Translations under genes and position numbers: made by a program
Source of the DNA: Diplonema japonicum
Taxonomy: Eukaryota; Euglenozoa; Diplonemea; Diplonemida; Diplonemidae
Assembly (NCBI GenBank): GCA_964019335.1
Contig: OZ025671.1
Location: 496,001-560,000, forward strand
Length of the DNA stretch: 64,000 bases
Direction: 5' to 3'
The notes under the pieces: generated by a model
Database searches by the model: none
Told to the model about the DNA's origin: nothing
What the model saw: the letters and a program-made list of their open reading frames with translations, nothing else
In this document: positions 48,354 to 58,000 of the stretch, one piece after another
How the letters are laid out: each line of letters opens with the position of its first letter
Position numbering within the stretch: the stretch's first letter is position 1

Positions 48354-51300
48354 TCACGCATCGACAAATACAGGCTCTTCTTCCACATTTTTATTGGCCG
48401 TGATGTACGGCTCGTGCCTAATAGCCTGTCCCCGTCCAAAGTGCAACGGCGGGCCAGGCTGTTGTATAGATGTGACACCCGACCTGACCACTCTCCTGTT
48501 CGTGGGTGGCGGTGGCGGTGCAATTGGATTCCCATAAGCCGTGATGTTCGGGCTAGGCGAGTTGTACCCATTCAAGGGGGCTGCGTCACGATTCCTCGTA
48601 GGGGACTTGTCACGTGATGTGTCCTGACTCGTCCTGCTCACTACATCAGAGGGAAAGGAGGTTGGCTCTGTATCGTCGAAGCCAGGCGGTCGAGGTGGTA
48701 CAGGGGCACCAGGTCCCGTCACATATCGGTTGCTACCATACACGTACCCACTACCACCACCCCGTCCGGCACCGTTGTGGAAATTGTTGTGAGTGTTGTT
48801 GACCACTGTTCTCTGCTCCATGTGGCTCAGCTTCTCCCCCATCTGCATCAGCATGATATGCATGGTAGACAGCAACTCATGCTGCTCGTCTTGTTTTTGG
48901 TTGAACTCCATTTGTTGTGATCGCATCTGCTTCTCTACGAGGCTGAGCCTGTCGGAGATTACAAGGATGCGGCGTTCTGCCTCCAAGGACCGTCCGTTGA
49001 CCCCTATCACGACCTGGTTCTGTGCGAAGGTGAAGAGTCTGTCGATTTCTTGAGACGCCGTCAGCGGCGGTGTCACCTGTGAGCACAGTTCCCTGAACTC
49101 CAACGCTGTGATGTACACACGGTTGTCGTCCAGTGCTTGCGGTGTGAGGTCTGGCCTTTTTCTTTTCATCGACGCCTTTGTCCTCGTCGCCCACTCTCGC
49201 ACTAGTTTGATCAGCGCAATGTACCTCACCCCCTGCGGGTCCCGCCCTACAATCACCTCGTGCACGGCATACAAAATACCGCCTCCGACGGCCCCATTTT
49301 TCGCACCCGACTTCTCCTCCTTGTTCGGGGTAAAGAATCTTCGGATAAATTTCACGACATCATTTTTCAACCTGTGAAGCCTCCAGCTGCTCTTCTTCTT
49401 CAAAGACTCTTGCACGACGGCGAAGGACCCCGCTATGATGGCTAACACCATGTTGAGCAGCACCAGCCAGCTGATCAGGAAGTATGTCAACAGGAAGAGC
49501 CATGCCCAGTCTGGGCGTTGGTCCTTCATGGTCTCCCATGTGTCGAGGTCTGCTGTGAACAACAAGCGCAGCAGGTACGACACGGACGCAGTCCATAAAC
49601 GGAACTGCTTCATTTTAGTCCCGTACAGCAGGGTACCCCCGAGAGCGTATGCGGAGAGCACCACGCAGAAGATGAGGGTCATGCCGATGAGGTCACCGAA
49701 TGCACCGCGCACTGTCTCCGACAAGGCGTTCAAACGCTTGTTGAACTGCGCGTACTTGAAGAGCCGCAGGTTCGAGATCACCATTGCCATAGCCACGTAC
49801 ACGAGCGCCCAGTCGAAGTGCTGCGCGTATGACGCTAGCCAGTTCCACATGAGCTTCTCCTCGTCGCCTCCAGTCTCACTGCGGTAGTTGTCGTAGAATG
49901 AATCGTTCATCTGCAGCCCTTTCACCCACAGCCACCATTTGAAGTACAACATTGCCACCAAGGCTGCCACGTGCACCACCTCGAACACTTCCCACATCCC
50001 CACAGCGCCTGGTGCGTCATCCAGACTTGCTGCCGACGTTATCTTGTTTCTGTGTATGAGTGTCCGCACAAGCGATATAATAAGCACTGCGGTGCTGATG
50101 GACACAATGAGGTCGAAGGCGAACATCGCCTGGAAGCTAGTTCTGTCAAAGTTCAGAATGGCGAAGGGGTATGTGGACACCCCCGGGCGTACAAGGCCTG
50201 TCTCGAGGAACTCTACCCACGCAGAGCAGTACACGAAGTACCCCCCACTCGAGGGCGAGTACATCACCGTTTCCACAGATGCAAGACGTGTCTGCACATC
50301 GAACCACCCGTGTGTTTTCAGGAAGTCAATCTCGCCCAGGGCCGCGTCGACTGTGTAGGAGAGTGGAAGGCTTGTTGTGAACCTGTCGTCGTATTCATTG
50401 AAATGTGTGATGGGCGTGCGCACAGATGGGCCTGAGAAGGCGTACTCCATGTTGCCATCTGCCTGCCAAGGTTTGGCACCGTACTCCGTGTCGCTAGCGC
50501 TACTCCTGCTGTAGCGGCCTGCACATTGATCGGGAAGCTTAGCCCGCTCGGCATCGAGGATGATGCCGGGCACGTCTTCGCATGTTGTGTTGTCGACACG
50601 CCACTGCCTGACCATCAGGTAGCCCATCGCATAGTTCGATTCGGAGTCGCGGTTCGCGGTGACGTCAGACGAGTCGACTTGCCTGCACGTGATGCCCGAC
50701 ACACCGATGTCGTTGCTGCACGACAGTGAGAAGCCGTCCTGCGCAGTGGTGTTGGCATCGCAGATGCTGAAGAAGCTGCGTATATTACATGTGGTGTTCG
50801 GAAGCGCCTCTGCAGCAGCAGCGTCCAAGCATGTCCCGTGTACTGTGCACAGGCTACAGTCGGCGGAAAAAAGAAACGAATTGCAGTTTTGCGTTGTGTC
50901 GCACAGGTTCTTGCAGGTGTCGTAATCGTTCGAAGATAGCGTGATGATAGGGGGCCCAGGGTCCAGGACCTGCGTCCTGTTGACGTAGAAACCCGGGGAG
51001 TTGGGCCCTGTAGTGATGCGCGAGTTCTGCCAGACGGTCTGCGTGACGAGCGTCACGTAAGACCACCATTCTTCTTCGGAGGTGACGGCGGTGAGCTTTG
51101 GGATGCTCATGCGGGACTCGACACCCCCCTCCAGCCAGTACATGGTGTTGTGGTCTATATTGGTGAGGCCAGACGGGATCAAACAAGTGGCTATAATATA
51201 CGAAATTAAGAAGATGAGGTAAAAGGGGAGGTGCTTGTAGTGCTTGCCCTTCTGGTCGTCGTTCATCAAGAAGAGGATCAGCTGCTTTATGGTCACCTCG

Positions 51301-51674
51301 CGCGAGGGGTTCGCAGTGATGTGGACAGAGGCTTCTTGCATACCATCCACACACCATGTTTCCACTGTGTGCGGCATGAAACCAGGGTCCAGGGCCTCTA
51401 GCCCGCAGTCCACTCCGGAAATAGCGTGTGCCCTTGTGTCTGCCACAGCCCACTTTTCATTCTTCCCCATAAACAGCCATTTCCCGTTATTCGCACCACG
51501 CCACACCACCTCCGACCTTATTGATATCCCCTCCACCTTCACGTACCCTCCCCCAACATTCTGCAACGTGGGTGCCTCCAACCACAGCGCATCTGGGGCG
51601 TATTCCTGTCCGCCTTCAGACTCTAGGTCTGGCTTGCTCTCCGTGTGGCTCTCTGGGTTGGGACTGTCCGCCAT
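48354..51674 (-). CDS. Polycystin-2-like TRP-family cation channel
   Basis: 1106 residues, intron-free. A cytosolic N-terminus is followed by TM1 (FYLIFLISYIIATCLIPSG, about 157-175), then a large extracellular polycystin domain (about 185-500) with a cysteine-rich insert (CKNLCDTTQNCNSF ... CSLCTVHGTC). TM2 to TM6 follow, including MTLIFCVVLSAYALGGTLLYG (S5) and FLISWLVLLNMVLAIIAGSF (S6). The pore helix reads LRLLFTADLDTWE, so the usual LLGD filter is TAD, changing the glycine. The C-terminus has a coiled coil near residues 915-960 and a Pro/Asn-rich tail. Such channels pass Ca2+ and other cations at cilia or ER. A polycystin-1-like gene lies two genes upstream (55089-61766), so the two may partner (inference). 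Confidence 0.88.
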   Translation of the reverse strand: MADSPNPESHTESKPDLESEGGQEYAPDALWLEAPTLQNVGGGYVKVEGISIRSEVVWRGANNGKWLFMGKNEKWAVADTRAHAISGVDCGLEALDPGFMPHTVETWCVDGMQEASVHITANPSREVTIKQLILFLMNDDQKGKHYKHLPFYLIFLISYIIATCLIPSGLTNIDHNTMYWLEGGVESRMSIPKLTAVTSEEEWWSYVTLVTQTVWQNSRITTGPNSPGFYVNRTQVLDPGPPIITLSSNDYDTCKNLCDTTQNCNSFLFSADCSLCTVHGTCLDAAAAEALPNTTCNIRSFFSICDANTTAQDGFSLSCSNDIGVSGITCRQVDSSDVTANRDSESNYAMGYLMVRQWRVDNTTCEDVPGIILDAERAKLPDQCAGRYSRSSASDTEYGAKPWQADGNMEYAFSGPSVRTPITHFNEYDDRFTTSLPLSYTVDAALGEIDFLKTHGWFDVQTRLASVETVMYSPSSGGYFVYCSAWVEFLETGLVRPGVSTYPFAILNFDRTSFQAMFAFDLIVSISTAVLIISLVRTLIHRNKITSAASLDDAPGAVGMWEVFEVVHVAALVAMLYFKWWLWVKGLQMNDSFYDNYRSETGGDEEKLMWNWLASYAQHFDWALVYVAMAMVISNLRLFKYAQFNKRLNALSETVRGAFGDLIGMTLIFCVVLSAYALGGTLLYGTKMKQFRLWTASVSYLLRLLFTADLDTWETMKDQRPDWAWLFLLTYFLISWLVLLNMVLAIIAGSFAVVQESLKKKSSWRLHRLKNDVVKFIRRFFTPNKEEKSGAKNGAVGGGILYAVHEVIVGRDPQGVRYIALIKLVREWATRTKASMKRKRPDLTPQALDDNRVYITALEFRELCSQVTPPLTASQEIDRLFTFAQNQVVIGVNGRSLEAERRILVISDRLSLVEKQMRSQQMEFNQKQDEQHELLSTMHIMLMQMGEKLSHMEQRTVVNNTHNNFHNGAGRGGGSGYVYGSNRYVTGPGAPVPPRPPGFDDTEPTSFPSDVVSRTSQDTSRDKSPTRNRDAAPLNGYNSPSPNITAYGNPIAPPPPPTNRRVVRSGVTSIQQPGPPLHFGRGQAIRHEPYITANKNVEEEPVFVDA

Positions 51675-51786
51675 GCTGTTTATCGCATCTTATGAAGACA
51701 GCTCCCTGGCTCGAAATGATGAACGCAAGAAAAAAGAAGAAGAAAAAAAAACTGGACAAGAAAAAAATTAAGAAACCAAACTGTTT

Positions 51787-53607
51787 TTACGTACTGCCCT
51801 GTGCGTTGTCGGGGTTGGGTTTCTGGCAGCATGGGTGGCCAGGTGAAGATTGGCAAGGGTGCGGGGCGAGTGGGGGTTGAGGGCAGTCGAAAGCACGGGG
51901 TTCCTCCTGAATGCCCTCCTCAACGAGCCAGGCGTCACGGGGGTCAGAGATGGATAAAGAGGCGAGTGAGGGTCGCGAGCCGCAGCCCTTCTTCCACTTC
52001 GGGTGGTTGTTGCGATGCACGGGATCACCGTTCACAAGGTACTCACAAAACCACGACATTCCATACATGCACTTGATAGAGGTGAACAGATGCTGTATCT
52101 GGTCTTTACTCGTACCAAGCTTGTTCATGATTTGTGCACACATCCTCCCCATCACGCTGTGGTTATCGCTGTCCGTCACGGTCTTCCCGCTCCTTAAGAA
52201 TTCAACTCCTTGTTTTACCAGCGGCACCAACCTTGTTTTGTTCAAGGTGACACTCCAATTTGGGAGATAATTCCTGAAGTTCCCCTTAGACGTGTCCATC
52301 ACAGCCTCGTGCCGCAGGTACCTGTCGTAGTGCAGTGCTTTGACCCACGTGATGGCCGGCGGGAACCAGTCGATGTTCCCACCAGTGTTCCAAAAAAAGT
52401 GTTTTTGCGAATAAGGCCTGTACAGGTCGTACGAGTTGGTTCTCCGGAAGATGTTCATCACGGATATCCATACGGAGCCAGGTTCCATGAGGAAGAATGC
52501 GGTCCCCATTGTCCCTTCGTTGCACATGTAGATGTCTGCGTCCAGCATGGTTTGTGTTTGTTCTTTGATGGGCATGTTGGAGAGGGCGACACGGGTGGCT
52601 TCTATGTTTCCCAAGGAAGACACCCATGACGCCACTTCATCGGTGTTTAGAATACCGCGCTTTGTGTCTGTGCTGTCGGATTTCTTATTGCAGATCAGCA
52701 TCTTCAAGGTTCTGTTTGGTGCCGTCGACGTTGTTCTTGTAACGTTTAGCGTTGTTTTGATGTGGTTGCGGAAGGCTTGCCAGAGCTCAGCGGTGCCCGG
52801 GGACGTGTAGGATTTTGTGACGTACGCCCAGGTACGGGTTCCGCTTCCTACAAGAAGCTTCTTGATGAGACACCCTGCGGCACCGCACCGCCTTCCAAGC
52901 GTTTGTTCCCACGTCGGCGGTTTTGTTGAAAACGAAGGAAAAGCATTGTTTTGCGGCAACCATTTACTTCTATCGGGCTGGAACGGTTGATTGTACAAAG
53001 CACCGTACACGACAATTCTGATGCGTGTCGTTACCTCGTTCAGTTCCGTCATCCCCCAGAATAAAGGGAACAGTTCGTTGAACAATGTATGTGCGTAGTT
53101 CCATGGCGCGACCTCAGGGGAGTACATTGTGGTGAGCCCGCCGAGCGTTACAGCGTGCGTGCTGTTGGTTGTTATGCCGGGCCTCCACCGGTAGCCCCAT
53201 TGGATTTCGCTGTATGCAGCGGGGTATTGCTTTTTAAAGCTTCGCTTCCCAATTAAAATCGGTTTGCTGGCGAGGGATACCTCCGGGAGGAGTTGGTCCG
53301 TGTCGTCTGTTAGGAAATACCATTTCCCGTCGCGGAGGAGGACGTCGGTGTACAGGCAACTTCTGTTCACAATGTTTATCCCGAACATCTTCCCAGGAAG
53401 GGTAGTGTTGTCGCCAGTACACACTACCCTTGACCGCAACGGAGGACGGGGTGGAGAGGTTCCTTGCGGTTGTGGCTTCTCGTCGTACTTTGCTTCGCTG
53501 GTGAACAACGCGAGCTGTACCCTCGCCACACCACCGCCTCCCATTAACACTACTATTGCAAGAACGACGAATAGCAACCATCTGGACTGCCTGCGTGGGG
53601 GCCTCAT
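51787..53607 (-). CDS. GT61-like glycosyltransferase, type II membrane protein
   Basis: 606 residues. A basic N-terminus (MRPPRRQSR) and one hydrophobic segment (WLLFVVLAIVVLMGGGGV) give a type II Golgi anchor. The luminal part fits DUF563/GT61: APWNYAHTLFNELFPLFWGM matches the NxxHxxxxxLxPL block, and the region NMPIKEQTQTMLDADIYMCN followed by EGTMGTAFFLMEPGSVWI matches the family's donor-binding strand (usually HGAGLTN). Several NxT/S sites indicate glycosylation. GT61 enzymes add xylose, arabinose or N-acetylglucosamine to glycans; the substrate is unknown. It could decorate the heavily Thr-rich stalk of the neighbouring polycystin-1-like protein (inference). The C-terminal 60 residues are Pro-rich. 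Confidence 0.72.
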   Translation of the reverse strand: MRPPRRQSRWLLFVVLAIVVLMGGGGVARVQLALFTSEAKYDEKPQPQGTSPPRPPLRSRVVCTGDNTTLPGKMFGINIVNRSCLYTDVLLRDGKWYFLTDDTDQLLPEVSLASKPILIGKRSFKKQYPAAYSEIQWGYRWRPGITTNSTHAVTLGGLTTMYSPEVAPWNYAHTLFNELFPLFWGMTELNEVTTRIRIVVYGALYNQPFQPDRSKWLPQNNAFPSFSTKPPTWEQTLGRRCGAAGCLIKKLLVGSGTRTWAYVTKSYTSPGTAELWQAFRNHIKTTLNVTRTTSTAPNRTLKMLICNKKSDSTDTKRGILNTDEVASWVSSLGNIEATRVALSNMPIKEQTQTMLDADIYMCNEGTMGTAFFLMEPGSVWISVMNIFRRTNSYDLYRPYSQKHFFWNTGGNIDWFPPAITWVKALHYDRYLRHEAVMDTSKGNFRNYLPNWSVTLNKTRLVPLVKQGVEFLRSGKTVTDSDNHSVMGRMCAQIMNKLGTSKDQIQHLFTSIKCMYGMSWFCEYLVNGDPVHRNNHPKWKKGCGSRPSLASLSISDPRDAWLVEEGIQEEPRAFDCPQPPLAPHPCQSSPGHPCCQKPNPDNAQGST

Positions 53608-53796
53608 TGCATAACCCGCCCCACTGTGTCAAATGAGGCAACAGATTGGATACAAGAATATAAAAGAGAAAAAAAAAAGAAAAAAAAAACTATACTGATG
53701 ATTTTTTTTTTTTTTTTTTTTCCCTCCTCCCTTCGCTCTCCGTTTTGAAAAATGATTAGTAGTGTGCAATAAAAAAAAGTGGGGGGGGAGGGGTAA

Positions 53797-54354
53797 TCAC
53801 AGGGATGATGCCACCGCCTCGGATATTTTCGCAATATTCTGTTCCACAGCTGCGCTGATCGCCTCTTTCAACAATGCGGCCCTCTCGTCCTCCTTCGCCG
53901 ATGAAAATTTTGTCTTCAACACCGTTGTCGTGATTTTCGCCTTTCCGATTTTAAGGGTCACCTCGTGGGGGGTGTCTTTGGGGGATGGTTCTTCCTTCTT
54001 CTGCTTCTTGGTTTTCTTCTCTTTTTTCTCTTTTTTTTCGATTTTGGGTGATTCCTTGGGTTTGTTCTCAGGGGTCCATTCTGGGGAGGACATCTCCTTC
54101 ACAGGGCTGCGCTTGCGCTTTACTGCTTTCGACGGGTCGGGCTTGCCCTTGCTTTTCGCCTGCTTCTCAAGCCATTTCCCAGCGTACCTCTGGGTCTCAG
54201 AAACACATTCTTTGTGGTCGTTGACAGTTGCGGTGTCGAAAACCCCGTTGCAATCAACACAACTGAACCCCGACGTCCAGCACTGCTGCTGGTGGGTCTT
54301 CACTTTGGGTTTTTTGATAATATCCCCACATTGGTTACAGCTGAACGACACCAT
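53797..54354 (-). CDS. LYAR: LYAR-type zinc-finger nucleolar protein
   Basis: 185 residues. The N-terminal ~55 residues hold two C2HC LYAR fingers: MVSFSCNQCGDIIKKPKVKTHQQQC, where the Cys/His spacing matches CxxC...H...C, then FSCVDCNGVFDTATVNDHKEC. The ETQRYAGKW that follows matches LYAR's EDQKYGGK. A long Lys/Glu-rich central region and a C-terminal helical part (EVTLKIGKAKITTTVLKTK) follow. LYAR proteins are nucleolar and help ribosome biogenesis. The first ATG at 54354 begins at the finger. Family members are 200-380 residues, so this is a short version. Confidence 0.87.
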   Translation of the reverse strand: MVSFSCNQCGDIIKKPKVKTHQQQCWTSGFSCVDCNGVFDTATVNDHKECVSETQRYAGKWLEKQAKSKGKPDPSKAVKRKRSPVKEMSSPEWTPENKPKESPKIEKKEKKEKKTKKQKKEEPSPKDTPHEVTLKIGKAKITTTVLKTKFSSAKEDERAALLKEAISAAVEQNIAKISEAVASSL

Positions 54355-55088
54355 ATTTTTCTCTTTTTTTTTCTGTAGAAATATTTCTTTTTTTTTTTTT
54401 CGTAAAAAAAAAAAAAAAAAAAAAAACTTTTGAGAAGGGTGGGTAATTTGGGTAGGGGGGAACTTTTGTTTTTTTTTTATTACATTTCGCCGTTCTTTCA
54501 TCTTTTTTTTTTTAAATTACAAAGTGCGTTTTCGTAGCAAAGAAAGGGGGGGGGGGGGGAAGAATAAAAAGTGGCGATAGGAGCGTTGGAAGAAAAAAAA
54601 AGAAGAAGAAGAGATATGGTGTCAAAAGGACGGCCCTTTACCAAACTCCCCCAAAACCCATACGTGAGAACTCTTGTTTTCTTCAAGAAGGAAAGAGAGA
54701 AACAAGGAGCGGTTTTTTTTTTTTTTTTTTTTTTTTTCTCGCAAACCCGGAACCGGGTTTGCCGGGGTCCCCTTTTATTTGTTCACTCCTTTTGTTTTCT
54801 CTTTTTTTTCCCCGTGTCACCCCCCCCCCCCCCCCCTTCATGAACGATATGAAAATAAAACTTTGTAAAATACAAAAAAAAAGGGGGTGGGGCGCGCTGT
54901 GTTACACCTCGGTTAATTTTAATCATTTCCCCCATTTTTTTCTATTTCCTTGTGCGCGCAGAGGGGGGGTGGGGGGGTGGAGAACGGGGGACAAAAAAAA
55001 AAAAGAACAGTATGATTCTTTTTTTATTTTTATTTTACCCCCAAAAAAACATAAGGGAGTTACTACTATTACAACAAAAAAAAAAAAT
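54355..55088. other. Homopolymer spacer
   Basis: No gene seen. It holds A/T runs, C- and G-runs and a GAA-rich stretch. It separates the LYAR gene from the end of the polycystin-1-like gene. Confidence 0.6.
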
Positions 55089-58000
55089 CTAAGAATAGTT
55101 CATAGTTGGAAAAGTATCTAAAAGTAACGGAACAGCTCTGGAAGACGAAGAAGCAGGCACAACAGTGCTAGGAGAAAGATAAGATGAGCAGCCCGAACAC
55201 ACATATCTCTGAAGGAGGTTTCGCAACGGCTCGATAACGATCACAAAACACAGGGTGATTATGAGGAAAGCATAGAAGTAAGTATTATAAGTATCCCTGC
55301 TGAAGTCCTTTGTGTGGTACACTGTCCCAAAGGCAGCGATACCCGCCACACATAAATTTGTAAGATACCCCGTAGCAAGCCAACACCGCACTTCTGACCA
55401 ATCCTCTTTTTCATCAGTATAATCGTCACACGGCGCCTCCTGTTCATGATAAGAGAGGACAACCCCTGCAGGATCCGCAGTGTGTGGGTACATTACTTCA
55501 GATGTAGTCATGTTATTTGTACCAGACCCGTCGCCCCAGTCTACATTGTACCTTCTTGATTTGTCTTTCCTTACATCGACTGAAATGACCTTTGCAGGGT
55601 GCCATGCGTTGTTGAACAAGGCTTGGACAAGATCGCCCTCGTTGTGAACAGGCCTTACTTCCGATGGGGGGATCCCAGAAGAACCCTGGCCGTCTCCCCA
55701 CGCCACACTGTAGGAACCGTTTTCTGCAATGTCGTAGACAGTAGCTGGGTGCCACTCCCCATCGAACAGTGCTTCCACGGTTGCCCCTATGGGGATCCCT
55801 GACATGGTGGACTCTCGGATTTCCGCGACATGTTCCGTACCCGTCCCGTCGCCCCAGTCTATGTTGTAGGTTCCGTCCTTGTTCACAGCCATGATGGTTG
55901 CGGGGTGCCATGATTCATCGAAGAGTGCCTCGACACGGTCCCCTGCCTTCCATGCGCTTTCCCTTGACGGTGGTGTTTGGATCGACCGTTCGAAGGACTT
56001 CTCGGGTGATACCGGTGCTACCACCCTCGGCCTGATGTGGTGCTCCATGACGTTGTTGGTGCCCGTCCCGTCCCCCCAGTCCACGTCGTACTTACCGTTG
56101 GCATGCTTTCCGCACACTACGGCGGGGCACCATTCCCCGTCGAAAACTGCCTCCACGGTGTCCCCCAAACACCACACGCCCTGCGGTAGGTTGATGCCGT
56201 GTGTCACGCCACCCCCTTCCCACGTCACATCAACGTCGTTGTCGTACCTGTTCATCACTACACCGTCCACCCATGCCCCGCGGATGAGGCCCACAACCTG
56301 CGTCCCTTCCTTCCATTCCGACGTGTCGATGTCGTCAGGGGACCTCAGCTGCGTCACCACAAGCGACCCTAGAGGGTTCACGGTCTGTGGTCTTTCCGGC
56401 ATCGGCAGTGCTCCTGCCGACTGCATTGAGCGGGCTAAGCTGTCGCCTCCCTCCCACTTTTCACCCTCTTCGGCGGCATGGTACGATTTCGATTTCTCTT
56501 CTGGGAAGTAGCCGGGGCGCAACTTTCTCCAGTACTCCATCCTCGTCAAGGGGGGCTTGAACGATATCTCACATAAGATGATGACGATGTAGCTGCCCAG
56601 CAGCAGGAGGCCGAGATACCCACACACGACAAGCAGGTCCTGCGACCAGTACTTCACAACAACGGCATCAAAAAAGAATGTGAGCATGATGCAAGTGAAG
56701 GCAATTGTCAGGCGGACGTGGCGCACGCCGCTGTGCTCTGGTGTGACCCACATGAGCCAAGCGTGGCCCCACGTGAGAAAATGCGTTGCCACGGCTTGCG
56801 AGTGTGGTGGATCTGAAGGACTGGTGGAACCCTTCTCACGGAGGGTCCTCCACTTGACAGGGCGGAGCCCACTAACAAACATCATGATGAGCAGCAGCAC
56901 AATCCACACAATGTATGCGATTGCCACGAAGTGCAGGTCCCAGTCGTAGCTGTCATCGATCTCTGCAGGTGGTGCTCGGGTAACATTTGTATTCACAGGC
57001 AACGCACAGTTGCTTGTACGGTCGCAGTCAGGTATCACCACACCATTGATGGAGAACTGTTCAACAGGGTACTCCACGTAGTAGTCAGCCCATGTCATCG
57101 TGGCTGTCCCCACCAGACTCGCCTCAGAAGCGTCCGGTCTCACCCGGATGAGGTCACGTGTCTCGTAGGTAGAGGTCGCCTGCAAAGTGTGCGCCTCACG
57201 CATGGTAGTCACTTGAGTTGTGTTCAGACGCCTGATCTCGATGACCACACTGAAGCCCGTGACCACAGGTGAGGGGATAGTACCATTGGTCCACCTCACC
57301 ACTGCAGTGAGGATAAATTCCACCACCCCACCCACAAGGATAATTCTGTTTCCTTCTGAGTACTGCGAAGAGACATCCAGAGATAACTGCGCACGCGGTG
57401 CAGGCCCGGTCCCACCAGTTGTAGGAAAGATGACAGGGGAAACGCTCGGCAACCCGAGCTGCTGCACTTCCACAACCGTGATCTCTTGATCCCCGTTCGT
57501 GTCGTACGTGGCTGTGATGGAAGTGCGCAGACCCTGCGTGTCGATCAAGCGTTTGTCCCATCGGTTTGCTTTCAGGAAGCCGTCCTCGATCTCGGAACTG
57601 CTGACGACACCATTCCTATCTGTATCAAGCTGCTCCACATTGACGTCCTGACTCGACCGCATAGCGGCCGTGCACATCAACCCTGTTGACTGACAAGTTG
57701 TGTTCAAAAGGAAAGGCCCGAACCACAATGCACCCCCAGCGCTGTCAAGGTCGGTGCCCGTCACTGTCATCGAGATAGAGTTACCAGGATACGGTGCCAC
57801 CTGGCGTGTCGTGGTTATTGCCACGGTGGCCCTCGTGTTCTCAGGTGCGATGAGTAGCCCTGACGACGCTGTGCCTATAACTATGGAAGCGAACTGGCCT
57901 GTGACCCTCATGGTGTTGGTTGCTGTGATGCGGCTGAAGTCCACTTCCAAGTAAGCTGCAGCATCGGAAGTAGCGATGTGAAAGTCCACCTTACCTCCGT

